From positions 1-62,720 of the forward strand of contig JAFLSY010000014.1 of NCBI GenBank assembly GCA_022510745.1: a DNA stretch of 62,720 nucleotides, written 5' to 3'. Positions 26,390-34,330 of this stretch are shown piece after piece. Both the position numbers and the translations under genes were made by a program. The stretch is from Lachnospiraceae bacterium (GTDB lineage: Bacteria > Bacillota > Clostridia > Lachnospirales > Lachnospiraceae). Each line of letters starts with the position of its first letter. Positions within the stretch are counted from its first letter, which is position 1. The notes under the pieces were generated by a model that was not told the DNA's origin, did no database searches, and saw only the letters and a program-made list of their open reading frames with translations.

Positions 26390-27484
26390 TCATCCATTTT
26401 GCCAGGAATGCGGACGTGAAGATATAATCTGATCGGGGTTCGCCGCTGCCTTTTCCATCAGAAGCCAAAGGTAAGCATCCTCCAAAGCCTCCGCCAGAGG
26501 ATAACCCTCCTGTCCCTCTTCAATCAGCTTCCGCATATCCAGCATCAGTGTAGCGATGGCATACTCGTCCTGCCAGTTTTCCATATGGACCTCCGGCCTC
26601 CAGAGAGGACTGAGGTGTATGAGTTCCTCCGTGGTAAGCTTCGGATAAGCCGGATCCAGACTCGGGCGCAGCTGTTCTATAACGGGCTGATACGCGTCAT
26701 CCACGTAGCGCAAAAATGTGTCATTCCACTCTCCTTTAGGACCTTGCACATTGATATTGCGTGCCCGAATAAAGGAGTGGTACTGGACACCGTCAAAATC
26801 GTAAAACGCCGTCTTCCCATTGGCAAACTCAAAGGTCGCCCGAGTGCGGGTGCGCTGCTTCATACTGCCATCGGTGACAGGGCCAAACCGAGAATCGGTC
26901 TCCATCACCGGGTATATATAATTCCTGGCGCTCAGAGATACAGTGGGAAGACCATTTTTTCTGATCACCGGGTTGTCAAGGCCGCAGTTTAGCATGTGGC
27001 GAATCACACTGATGCCGTGATAATCGTGAGCAAGAGACAGAGTGACCGTATGAGGTTCTCCCAAAAGCCCCTGCTTCACCTCCTGCAGCCCGGTAGCAAT
27101 CAACGGATAACGGATATACTGCTCCGCAATCTGAAGGCGTACGCCTTTCTGGCGAAGCGCCCAAAGCTCCTCCATCTGGTCCTCCGTAACGGCGGCCGGA
27201 GTCTCCGCCAGTACCGCATAGCCTTTTTCCAGCCATTCCTTCACCAACGAAAAAGCCGCATCTCTGCTCACAGAAACCACCACGAAATCGGGGCAGGCCT
27301 TTTCACAATTTGAGACAGAAGTTGTGGTAGGAATGTCATGTTTGCGTTGTATCTGCTCCGCCTTTTCCTGGGTGCGGCAGAGGACGTATTTCAGGTCAAA
27401 TAGCTCGGGATAGCGCTTTGCGATTCTGACAAAGAACATAGCACGCCAGCCGGACCCGACGATTATGAAAGATAAGGGTTTCAT
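26390..27484 (-). CDS. Gfo/Idh/MocA-family oxidoreductase
   Basis: A 364-residue NAD(P)-dependent sugar dehydrogenase-like protein. The Rossmann domain starts IIVGSGWRAMFFVRIAKRY and contains the segment ending AETPAAVTEDQM, where family members usually carry EKP; here the lysine is replaced by threonine, so catalysis may be altered. The C-terminal alpha/beta domain follows from about residue 125. It overlaps the PTP gene stop by four bases (ATGA) and has AAAGGAGG upstream. Substrate unknown. Confidence 0.85.
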   Translation of the reverse strand: MKPLSFIIVGSGWRAMFFVRIAKRYPELFDLKYVLCRTQEKAEQIQRKHDIPTTTSVSNCEKACPDFVVVSVSRDAAFSLVKEWLEKGYAVLAETPAAVTEDQMEELWALRQKGVRLQIAEQYIRYPLIATGLQEVKQGLLGEPHTVTLSLAHDYHGISVIRHMLNCGLDNPVIRKNGLPTVSLSARNYIYPVMETDSRFGPVTDGSMKQRTRTRATFEFANGKTAFYDFDGVQYHSFIRARNINVQGPKGEWNDTFLRYVDDAYQPVIEQLRPSLDPAYPKLTTEELIHLSPLWRPEVHMENWQDEYAIATLMLDMRKLIEEGQEGYPLAEALEDAYLWLLMEKAAANPDQIISSRPHSWQNG

Positions 27485-27957
27485 AGGTTATGGTCCTCCT
27501 TTAGTTTTTTAAGCAGAGCCTCGCAGCCCTCCAGTACATCCCGGTAGGTGGCATCAAAATCCCCGGTATACCAGGGATCGGAGATATCCCGATCTGTTCC
27601 TGCAAAGGAGAGCAGTTTGCTGATTTTGCCCTCCGGGTCACCGCCCAGGATGCGGTTCATGTTGCGGATGTTGGCGCTGTCCATGGCTATGAGGTAGTCG
27701 TATCGGTCATAGTCGGCACGGGTGAGCTGCACAGCGCGCTTGCCGGCGCAGCTGATGCCGTGCTCCGCCAGCTTGGCTTTCGCCGGCGGGTAGACCGGAT
27801 TGCCGACGCCGTTCCAGATTTCCTCGCTGCTGGTGGCAGCGGAGGCGATGTAGAAGGTGTCGGTGAGATTGGCGCGGATGGTCAGGTCTTTCATGATGAA
27901 CTCCGCCATGGGGCTGCGGCAGATGTTGCCGTGGCATACAAAAAGTATTTTTATCAA
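27481..27957 (-). CDS. Low-molecular-weight protein tyrosine phosphatase; 5' end rebuilt by an integrated element
   Basis: A 158-residue LMW phosphatase with the P-loop CHGNICRS at residues 8-15 and the general-acid segment SDPWYTG (about 126-132). The only in-frame start at the N-terminus is TTG at 27957, preceded by AGGAG ten bases upstream. The first dozen codons coincide with the attachment site of the neighbouring element, whose far ends retain the probable original start (ATG, reading MIKILFVCHG). The gene is therefore intact but now translated from element-supplied leader and start codon, and is cut off from its original upstream neighbour, the diguanylate cyclase gene. Confidence 0.92.
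   Translation of the reverse strand: MIKILFVCHGNICRSPMAEFIMKDLTIRANLTDTFYIASAATSSEEIWNGVGNPVYPPAKAKLAEHGISCAGKRAVQLTRADYDRYDYLIAMDSANIRNMNRILGGDPEGKISKLLSFAGTDRDISDPWYTGDFDATYRDVLEGCEALLKKLKEDHNL
27927..27936. other. Attachment core, left (attL), inside the PTP gene
   Basis: tgccgtggca recurs at 39987-39996 and 44945-44954, each time followed by a related stretch (gtatttttatca or atatttttatca) encoding the PTP N-terminus on the minus strand. The core is a TGCC-GGCA dyad, as expected for a tyrosine recombinase crossover site, and lies about 235 bases from the integrase stop codon. The exact crossover points are not determined. Confidence 0.75.
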
Positions 27958-28075
27958 TGCTCTAAATCTCCTTAAAATGCTGTATTTACGCCACTTTCAT
28001 GTACTTTTGTGGCAGATGATTTTCTGCCTTATCATAGCATATTGTGGCATAAAATGGTATATTTTTTCATCCATT

Positions 28076-28124
28076 CTTAGTAAAAATCTTAGTAAAATGA
28101 CCTCTATTTTCTATTTTACTAAAG
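28076..28124. repeat. Short repeats next to attL, likely integrase arm-type sites
   Basis: cttagtaaaa occurs at 28076-28085 and 28088-28097, with the inverted form ttttactaaag at 28114-28124 and a partial copy at about 28133. Such clustered short repeats beside a crossover core fit arm-type binding sites of a Tn916-like integrase. Confidence 0.5.
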
Positions 28125-28171
28125 ACCTTGTACTTAGTAGTTTTCTTAATCATTTCTCAATTTTGACAGTG

Positions 28172-29386
28172 TTATGCAAGTTTGCTGATCCGTTTAAGTT
28201 CCTCTTTTGCATCGTCCAAACCCAAATGGGTATATGTATTTAATGTCACTCCTATGTCAGAATGCCCCATCAGATATTGAAGCGTTTTGGGATTCATTCC
28301 TGACTTTGCCATATTACTGCAAAAGGTATGTCGGCATACATGGGGAGTAATTTTGGGCAACTGTTCCTTATAGATACGGTTATGCTTCGCCAGCGCCCAC
28401 TCAAAATGCTTTTCCCAATGCAGCGCCACCTCTGGCATATCTTTCTTGTCCAAGAACAGGAAACCGCTGTATCCGTCTATCATTGGCTCGATTTTCGGTT
28501 TCCTGCGTTTTGCAACAATACGCTTGAAACACTCATAGACTTCATCTGTCATGGGAATCACCCGTGTCCCGCTTGATGTTTTGGTATCCTCAATGATATA
28601 CTTCATATCCCTTGTCCGCTGGAGCTGATGATCGACTTTTATCTGCCTTTCCTCAAAATCAATATCGGAAAGTGTCAATCCGCAAAACTCCGAGATACGA
28701 AGCCCCGTCTTGAACAGTACAAACATTCCGTCATAATACCTTTTGTAATGCTCATCACCCTTAATAAATTCCAAAAACTTCCGTTCCTGTTTTTTCGTGA
28801 TCGCTTCCCTTGTAACACTATCGTTGACAACTACTGTACATAGCTGAAATTCAAACGGATTCTTGCGTATTAAATCATCATCGACTGCCATTTGGAAAGC
28901 CGGTCTGACAACACCCCGAATACTGTGGATAGAACTGTATCCCCGTCCATCCGACTGCAGCTTGATAAGCCACTCCTTTGCATCGGACAGCTTCACTTTG
29001 TCTATCCGCTTTGCTCCAAATTCCTCTTTCTTAATGACATTGATAACAAAGTTGTAATTTGCCATCGTATTATGCCTTACGCCTGTCTTTTGCTTTACAT
29101 ACTTTGTCACCAACTGTAAAACCGTCAATTCTCCGCCATAAGGGATAATTCCATCATCCCTGTCCCTTTGAACGTTTTTTTCTTTCTCCCTTAAAGACTG
29201 GCATGGTCTGCATCCGGCTGGCAACGGATCGGTTGTCTCCAGCTTCCAACTGTACAAAAATTTCTGTTTTCCGAAACAGTCTGTATAAACATACGCATAT
29301 CTTCCGTCTGCTCTTTGGCTTTCTCCGTTCCGTAAAATACGACCTTTCTTATCACGTCTTTTCAGGTCATGTTTCTTTTCTTTCAA
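28172..29386 (-). CDS. int: Tyrosine-type site-specific recombinase, Tn916 integrase family
   Basis: A 404-residue integrase. The N-terminal arm-binding domain (RRDKKGRILRNGESQRADGR) is the Tn916 Int signature; the SAM-like core-binding domain is at about 75-160. Catalytic residues are visible: Arg in TGLRISEF, His and Arg in HVCRHTFC, His in MGHSDIGV and the nucleophile Tyr in LNTYTH. The chosen start is TTG at 29386, with AAAGGAG nine bases upstream, giving the usual family length; the frame is open further upstream but that part has no homology. It is the leftmost gene of the element, as expected. Confidence 0.95.
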   Translation of the reverse strand: MKEKKHDLKRRDKKGRILRNGESQRADGRYAYVYTDCFGKQKFLYSWKLETTDPLPAGCRPCQSLREKEKNVQRDRDDGIIPYGGELTVLQLVTKYVKQKTGVRHNTMANYNFVINVIKKEEFGAKRIDKVKLSDAKEWLIKLQSDGRGYSSIHSIRGVVRPAFQMAVDDDLIRKNPFEFQLCTVVVNDSVTREAITKKQERKFLEFIKGDEHYKRYYDGMFVLFKTGLRISEFCGLTLSDIDFEERQIKVDHQLQRTRDMKYIIEDTKTSSGTRVIPMTDEVYECFKRIVAKRRKPKIEPMIDGYSGFLFLDKKDMPEVALHWEKHFEWALAKHNRIYKEQLPKITPHVCRHTFCSNMAKSGMNPKTLQYLMGHSDIGVTLNTYTHLGLDDAKEELKRISKLA

Positions 29387-29489
29387 ACAGCTTCGCTCCT
29401 TTCTACGAAGAAGCCCTAGCACGACACAGACATTGTACCACACTAAGGCACATTTTTCCACTTTAAAGTGTTAAATCAGACAGACTTTG

Positions 29490-29714
29490 TCACAATGAGG
29501 TTGTCTGATTAAGGAAATCCTCAAACTTTTGACGGTTGATCAAAGACTTATTACCAATTTGGATTGTAAAGCAGTAGTCCGTATTTATATTTTCAGCAAT
29601 CAGCGTTCTCATTTTCTTTTCGCCTATTCCAAAATACTGTACCGCTTCGTCAACCGTCAGCATATATTTCTCCCAGATCGGAACAGATTTTCTGTTTATA
29701 TCTCTAACTTCCAT
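29490..29714 (-). CDS. xis: Excisionase, Tn916 Xis-like
   Basis: A 74-residue DNA-binding protein with the winged-helix pattern of MerR/Xis-type excisionases: PIWEKYMLTVDEAVQYFGIG, then MRTLIAE and a basic C-terminal wing (IGNKSLINRQKFEDFL). AAAGGAG lies five bases before ATG at 29714; the frame extends upstream without support. Position next to int is typical of this element family. Confidence 0.88.
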   Translation of the reverse strand: MEVRDINRKSVPIWEKYMLTVDEAVQYFGIGEKKMRTLIAENINTDYCFTIQIGNKSLINRQKFEDFLNQTTSL

Positions 29715-29725
29715 AGGCTCTCCTT

Positions 29726-30562
29726 TCACTCCATCAGCTTTTTCAAACGTTCCATTTTCTGCTGTGCGGTCACTTTGCGGAAGTTCCCGCCCGTGAAGCG
29801 TACAGGCACACACATTTCAAGCAGCCTGTCATAAATGCGGGCGTGGGCGGTGTCCTCCGGGTGCTGCAAATGCTCCAGCGTGAGGTTTGTTGTGACGATC
29901 AGCGGCTTATTACTCCGGTATCTGCTGTCAACCACGTTGTAGACCTGCTCAAGACCGTATTCTGTCCCCCTCTCCATGCCAAAATCGTCAAGGATAAGCA
30001 GCGGATAGGCGCACAGCCTTGTTATGTACTCGTTCCTTCCTTCCGCACTGGTAAAGAGGTCATTCAGTATCACGGCAAAGTTCGTCATGCAGACAGGTAT
30101 TTCCTGCTCCATGAGAGCATTAGCGATACAGCCCGCAAAATAGCTTTTCCCCGTACCGACATTCCCCCATAACAGATAGCCGATATTTTCAGAACGCATC
30201 GTTTCCCAATGCTCCACATAAAAATGCGCCTTTTCTATCTGCGAGCAGTTCCCGTTGTCATTCCCGAAAGTCCAGTGCCGCATAGCCGGATCAGTGAAAC
30301 CGTTCCGTTTCAGACGGTCAACCTCGTCACTGTGTTTTTTCTCTGTTTCCTCTTTTTCCTGCTTTTCACGCTCTGCCCTGCGGCAGTCACACTCAGACGG
30401 GTGGCGGTCACGTCCCAAGAAGTTCTTTCCCTCTGCAAAATAGGCTTCTTTCGGTGTATGGCATTTCCCGCAGTACAATAATCCGTCCTCGCCCTTGTAG
30501 TCCTCCGGCTCCGGCACTGTATCCATCATGTTCAGAATCGCATTCTCTAAAACATTGCTCAT
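29726..30562 (-). CDS. DnaC-like ATPase (replicative helicase loader)
   Basis: A 278-residue AAA+ protein. The N-terminus has a zinc-finger-like CGKCHTPKE and CDCRRAEREK pair; Walker A is WGNVGTGKSYFAGCIAN (about 131-147), Walker B is LLILDDFGMERG and sensor residues follow in IVTTNLTLEHL. Such proteins load helicase during replication of integrative elements. Its ATG overlaps the stop of the replisome organiser (ATGA), forming a two-gene replication module. Confidence 0.9.
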   Translation of the reverse strand: MSNVLENAILNMMDTVPEPEDYKGEDGLLYCGKCHTPKEAYFAEGKNFLGRDRHPSECDCRRAEREKQEKEETEKKHSDEVDRLKRNGFTDPAMRHWTFGNDNGNCSQIEKAHFYVEHWETMRSENIGYLLWGNVGTGKSYFAGCIANALMEQEIPVCMTNFAVILNDLFTSAEGRNEYITRLCAYPLLILDDFGMERGTEYGLEQVYNVVDSRYRSNKPLIVTTNLTLEHLQHPEDTAHARIYDRLLEMCVPVRFTGGNFRKVTAQQKMERLKKLME

Positions 30563-31304
30563 AAGCTGTCCCCCTCACTGTATGAATAATCAGGTATCCC
30601 CTTTTTTGGTGCTGCCTTGCCAGCGTCCTCCTGCGCCCATTTGTAAATCGTGGCGGCATGGTTATGGTACTGTTTCCCGCTGGAAGCAATATGTGCGGAT
30701 AAGCGGTCAATGTAATATTCCCATTTGTCCGGCAGCTCCGATTTCAGACCGTCAAGCTCCGCATCAGAGAGGAAAACATTACAGAATTTCCCATAAGCAG
30801 CGTGGGCGGGAGTTTCTTTCTCTCCCTCTTTCTCTGACTCTTTATCTCTCTCTATCTCTTTCTCTCTCTCTACGCTACCAATCTGTTTCAGATTGTTACA
30901 GCCTGTTTCAGTCGTGTTACATTGTAACAGCCTGCCTTCTTTTTCCGTTCCCTATGCTCCCTCACACGCATAGCTGAAGCTGTTTCCGAGCCGATGATTG
31001 TCGGTACTTCCGTAAGCTGATACTCGTCATCGTCCCCGATCTCTATCAGACCATGCCGCTGTAAAAATGCCAGTGTCAGCTTCACGTTCTCTGCGTCCTC
31101 GTCAAGCGCAAGGGCGATCTCCGATGCGAAGTTGTCCTCCACGCCCTCAAAGTAAAGTTTCCCCTCGTCTTTCAGCGACAGCAGCATCATTTTCAAGTAG
31201 ATTATCGTGTGCGTATCACCGCCCGCAATGGAGCGTAACTTCTTGATACGCTTGTCCGAAAACCAGTCTGCTTTCAGCTTCAGCCAGTAATATCTCTTTG
31301 CCAT
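30559..31304 (-). pseudogene. Phage-type replisome organiser, frameshifted
   Basis: The N-terminal frame (31304-30888) encodes the replisome organiser domain beginning AKRYYWLKLKADWFSDKRIKK. In ICE relatives the protein continues through a Cys/Asn/Thr-rich linker and a charged Glu/Lys/Arg stretch to a C-terminal DnaD-like helical domain. Here that continuation (LLQCNTTETGCNNLKQIG, then a segment ending DYSYSEGDSL) lies in another frame from about 30940 to 30559, with its stop overlapping the DnaC-like start. The shift lies near a run of A and G at about 30940-30955. The linker DNA (about 30815-30875) is a long CT-rich low-complexity tract. Either the gene is broken or translation shifts frame. 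Confidence 0.78.
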
Positions 31305-31325
31305 AATTGCCTCCTTAAAAGCACA

Positions 31326-31368
31326 AAAAGGACAGCCCAGACCGCTCCCTACGGTCTGTAACTGCCCT
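31326..31368 (-). terminator. Hairpin with T tract upstream of the replication module
   Basis: On the minus strand CAGACCG (31358-31352) pairs with CGGTCTG (31344-31338), extended by an outer GGGCAG/CTGTCC stem, and is followed by five T. It lies between the 31486 HTH gene and the replisome organiser start, so it may terminate the HTH transcript or attenuate the replication genes. Confidence 0.7.
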
Positions 31369-31485
31369 TGCGCTGTGTTAATTTAAAATCCCTTGAAAAC
31401 ATCTGCAAACAGTTGGGAAGAATTGCAGAATCATATACGGGATTATGTATTCAGTTTTTGATTGTCAGTTTTGAATGTATCTGCT

Positions 31486-31815
31486 CTAAATTTTCAGCTT
31501 GTCCGCACCATATTTGTGAATGATACGGAAAAGGATTTCTTTCTCTTTCCCCTCTGATTTTCTATACAGCCTGCAAAGCGTTTCAAGCTCCGTCTGCGTG
31601 AGGGTATTGACATAAGGCTTGTAGTTTTCCGTAATGAAAACCCCGCCGCCCTCGCCCGGCTTTGTGTAAACCGGATAATCAAAAGACAATGCGATAATGT
31701 CATTCATTATCGTGCGCCTTGAAACATCAAATTCCCACGCAAGCTCCCTCATTGTCATGTGTCCTTTGGCGGATAAAATGCTGATGATCTCCATCCTCCG
31801 GTGTGCAGTATCCAT
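31486..31815 (-). CDS. Helix-turn-helix regulator, DeoR/HTH_11-like
   Basis: A 109-residue protein whose N-terminal winged helix reads RRMEIISILSAKGHMTMRELAWEFDVSRRTIMNDI, as in DeoR-type or WYL-type regulators, without the effector domain. A Gly-rich turn (GEGGGVFI) and a C-terminal helical tail follow. Start 31815 has GGGGAGG seven bases upstream. It resembles the next gene in length and layout, so the two are probably ancient duplicates controlling the element. Confidence 0.82.
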   Translation of the reverse strand: MDTAHRRMEIISILSAKGHMTMRELAWEFDVSRRTIMNDIIALSFDYPVYTKPGEGGGVFITENYKPYVNTLTQTELETLCRLYRKSEGKEKEILFRIIHKYGADKLKI

Positions 31816-31928
31816 GCCACACCTCCCCTCGTTTATGGTTTGAAAGCCGTTCAGGATTGCCAGCCCTAAAAACATATAAGATCTTTCCAAAAAAATTTTA
31901 TATGCTTTATAAGAATGGCAATCATCGT

Positions 31929-32267
31929 CTATGTAAATTTCCTACAGTACGGTCCAAATTCATGTATGATAGACCGGATTGTTTCCCTGTCCTCGGCATT
32001 ACAGATCACAGCCACCTTTTCCAAGCATTTCAGCTGTTCCTGCGAGAGCGAGTTCTGATATTTACCCACACCGTCCATGAGTGAGTAGCCGCCGTCATAT
32101 CCCTGCTTTGTGACTACGGGAAGCTCTTCATTGATGATGTCAAAATCCCTGCGTATTGCATTTTTCCCTACACCGTACATTGCAGTAAGTTTTGATACGG
32201 TCAGCTTCTTTCCTGCCAGCAGCATACGCTCGATTTCTCGCCGCCGCTGAAATGTGTTGTCTAACAT
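31929..32267 (-). CDS. Helix-turn-helix regulator, DeoR/HTH_11-like
   Basis: A 112-residue protein: winged helix RRREIERMLLAGKKLTVSKLTAMYGVGKNAIRRD at the N-terminus, a Gly/Tyr turn (KQGYDGGYSL) and a helical C-terminus (LSQEQLKCLEKVAVIC). AGGAGGTG lies five bases before ATG. Same architecture as the 31486-31815 product. Divergent from mobC across the putative oriT, so it could regulate mobilisation. Confidence 0.82.
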   Translation of the reverse strand: MLDNTFQRRREIERMLLAGKKLTVSKLTAMYGVGKNAIRRDFDIINEELPVVTKQGYDGGYSLMDGVGKYQNSLSQEQLKCLEKVAVICNAEDRETIRSIIHEFGPYCRKFT

Positions 32268-32399
32268 GGTTCACCTCCTTCCCGCTATATCATTCCCTGT
32301 GACTATTATAAAAAAAGTAATATCCTCTCTATGGGTATGTTCCTTGTAAAAAGTTTTGCTGTTTCTTCTAAAGGGCGGGAGCGCTAAAGCTGCTCCTTT

Positions 32400-32640
32400 G
32401 AAGAATAGCAAGCACTGCCTGTGTTCCCTCACAGGCTCTATTTTTTCAAATTCCCCTGAAGCGGAAACTTGAAAAAACAGCTTGTAGGGGGAAGTTTCCC
32501 CCTAGCCCCCTTTGCGCTCAAAAATCATAAAATACCTTGCCGGAATTTCTGATTTTTCCACTCATTTTTTTACACGAATATCCCCCATAACGGGATAGAA
32601 GATTGTGTAAAATCTGTTCAGCATCCCATTACAGAAAGGA
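32400..32640. other. Putative origin of transfer (oriT) region
   Basis: This 380-base gap (32268-32648) upstream of mobC has no gene. It contains a perfect inverted repeat, tagggggaa (32485-32493) with ttccccta-type arm ttccccctа equivalent at 32496-32504, followed by gccccctttgcgctc, and a smaller cctgtg/cacagg repeat near 32420. Inverted repeats beside a G/C-run directly upstream of a mobC gene are typical of oriT sites in Clostridia mobilisable elements. The nick position is not determined. Confidence 0.6.
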
Positions 32641-32648
32641 CACTAACA

Positions 32649-32990
32649 ATGGCAAACAGAGAGCGCAAAAACGAGCTGAAAATATATCTAAGCGATGATG
32701 AGCAGTACATACTGGAGCAGAAAGTCAAAGCGTCCGGCATGAGGGATAAATCATCTTTCCTACGGCATCAGATTTTGTACGGCTACGTCTATGACATTGA
32801 CTATTCAGAGCTTCGGGAATACAACGCCACACTCGGAAAAATCGGGAATAATCTGAGCCAGATCGCCAAGCGCATGAACGCAACAGGCAATGTCTATGCA
32901 GCCGACGTAAAGGAAGTAAAGGAGCTGATGAAAAAAGTGTGGGATACGCAGAGAGCAATGCTGTCAAAACAGCCGTATATGAAGCAGTAA
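32649..32990 (+). CDS. mobC: MobC-family relaxosome accessory protein
   Basis: A 113-residue protein with an N-terminal ribbon-helix-helix (KIYLSDDEQYILEQKVKASG) and the conserved MobC C-terminal pattern LGKIGNNLSQIAKRMNATG. It would bind oriT and help a relaxase nick the DNA. AAAGGA lies upstream of the start. In related elements the relaxase gene follows directly on the same strand; here it is absent and minus-strand cargo begins within 80 bases, so the mobilisation module is truncated. Confidence 0.88.
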   Translation: MANRERKNELKIYLSDDEQYILEQKVKASGMRDKSSFLRHQILYGYVYDIDYSELREYNATLGKIGNNLSQIAKRMNATGNVYAADVKEVKELMKKVWDTQRAMLSKQPYMKQ

Positions 32991-33022
32991 ACTGAATCTA
33001 AAAACGGTCAAAATTCGACATT

Positions 33023-33071
33023 AAAAAAGGTGTATCGCATTGAAGTTTTTTCCTTCATTCCGATACACCTT
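33023..33071 (-). terminator. Intrinsic terminator downstream of the KTR gene
   Basis: aaggtgtatcg (33027-33037) and cgatacacctt (33061-33071) are perfect arms, with inner complementarity (gaag/cttc). On the minus strand the stem runs into six T. It closes the minus-strand cargo transcript that ends with the KTR gene. Confidence 0.85.
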
Positions 33072-33266
33072 GATGTGCGTAGTATGTTATTGACTTTAAT
33101 AATTTTTCTTATTCGATACTTATGTATTTTAGGTTTCATTTTCATTGTAAACTGTTCTCCAATCTGAGCTTTTTTATACACTTTTCCCCAAAAATATAAT
33201 GCATCCTTGTCACAAAAAAATGTTTCATAACCATAAAGAGCCAACAAACTGTGATCGCTCACAATT

Positions 33267-33455
33267 TCATCGGCTCTGCGTCTGTGCGTCTGGCTCTATG
33301 ATAACTGATGTATGTAATTTTTTTACGCTGATTAGCGTTTCTTGCTTACACTTCGGGCAAAATAGTGGAAAGTTCTCAAGTATAGTATCATCTCGAATTT
33401 TTATCCGTGTTTTATTATGGCATATCGGGCATAGCACCCAGTTCTCCTTTTCCAA
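33267..33455 (-). CDS. Cysteine-rich KTR domain protein
   Basis: A 62-residue zinc-ribbon-like protein with two CxxC pairs: CPICHNKTRIKIRDD and FCPKCKQETLI, including the name-giving KTR. The start appears to be TTG at 33455 with GGGGTG five bases upstream. Such proteins are common beside resistance or regulatory cargo of Tn916-like elements; the role is unknown. Nucleic-acid binding through the zinc ribbon is a guess. Confidence 0.8.
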   Translation of the reverse strand: MEKENWVLCPICHNKTRIKIRDDTILENFPLFCPKCKQETLISVKKLHTSVIIEPDAQTQSR

Positions 33456-33501
33456 TGCGTCACCCCACTCATTTATCTAATTATCTAACAACCTTATTTC
33501 T

Positions 33502-33657
33502 TTACTTAGGCCATCCCAAGTAAACCGCAATAAGAACAAACACTGTCCCGAGTACAATAAGGATTATAGGCCAACCATTTTGCTTTCTACGAGAAATTCC
33601 GAGGACAATGAAAAATATCCCCAACAGCATTGATGCGATCATTGCGAAAAATCCCAT
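33502..33657 (-). CDS. Small membrane protein (51 residues) of the ABC exporter operon
   Basis: A short gene just after the ATPase stop codon. The protein has two hydrophobic helices: one near the N-terminus (FAMIASMLLGIFFIVLGI) and one near the C-terminus (PIILIVLGTVFVLIAVYLG), joined by a basic loop SRRKQNGW. AAAGGAG lies seven bases before the ATG, and all genes of the operon are packed without gaps. It could be an immunity-type or accessory subunit of the exporter, by analogy with bacteriocin loci; this is inference. Confidence 0.75.
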   Translation of the reverse strand: MGFFAMIASMLLGIFFIVLGISRRKQNGWPIILIVLGTVFVLIAVYLGWPK

Positions 33658-33658
33658 T

Positions 33659-34330
33659 TTATTTACTCCTTTCAAGATGAATTACTCTATCGTGACGATT
33701 AGCAATTTCCAAATCATGGGTTACAGTAATAATAGTAGTGCCAAACTCTCTGTTCAGTCCAAACAGCAAGGCTACAATTCTTTCTCTGTTCTCCATGTCC
33801 AAGGATGCCGTAGGTTCATCAGCCAGAATAATTTGAGGCTTCATAATGATTCCTCTGGCAAATACAGCTCTGGCCCTTTCCCCTCCGGAACATTCAAGCG
33901 GTTTCTTTTTTAGTATAGGTTTAATCCCAATCGCATTAACGACAGTTTCAAAATTCTCGTCCTCCCTTAAATTCTTTTTTTCAGAACCGGCATAAAGAAA
34001 GGGCAGTTTGATATTATCTTCGACTGTCAAAGAGTTAATAAGTGCTGACTCTTGAAGAACAAAACCAATCCTTTGATTTCGCCATTGCGCTAATTCACTT
34101 GTATGTGAATGATCCGTTGGCGAACCGAAGAGAGTATATTCACCGACATAATTTCGATCAAGCAGCCCAATGATATTGAGCAAAGAACTTTTTCCTGCCC
34201 CAGACTCGCCTACAATGGCAATTTTTTCACCGGCAGCGACTTCCAGATTGAAATTATTTAATATGGAGAGCTGCGACTGTTTACTCTTATATATTTTTTC
34301 TTTAATGCTCAAATCTATAACTTTCATCAT
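33659..34330 (-). CDS. ABC transporter ATP-binding protein, MacB/LolD type
   Basis: A 223-residue ATPase. Walker A is GESGAGKSS (about 38-46), Q-loop in LQESALI, signature ECSGGERARAVFARG, Walker B IILADEPTASLD and switch His VTHDLE. The signature begins CSGGE instead of LSGGE. It overlaps the permease stop by four bases. This type works with FtsX/MacB-like permeases to export peptides or act as a stress sensor. Confidence 0.92.
   Translation of the reverse strand: MMKVIDLSIKEKIYKSKQSQLSILNNFNLEVAAGEKIAIVGESGAGKSSLLNIIGLLDRNYVGEYTLFGSPTDHSHTSELAQWRNQRIGFVLQESALINSLTVEDNIKLPFLYAGSEKKNLREDENFETVVNAIGIKPILKKKPLECSGGERARAVFARGIIMKPQIILADEPTASLDMENRERIVALLFGLNREFGTTIITVTHDLEIANRHDRVIHLERSK

Noticed and set aside
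30815..30875. CT-rich tract as a possible simple-sequence phase-variation switch
   Set aside because: The repeat units are irregular and encode the charged linker of the replisome organiser; the frame break lies upstream of the tract rather than in it.
33008..33262. An 84-codon minus-strand frame downstream of the KTR gene
   Set aside because: A strong intrinsic terminator (33023-33071) lies inside its 3' end and no homology is recognisable.
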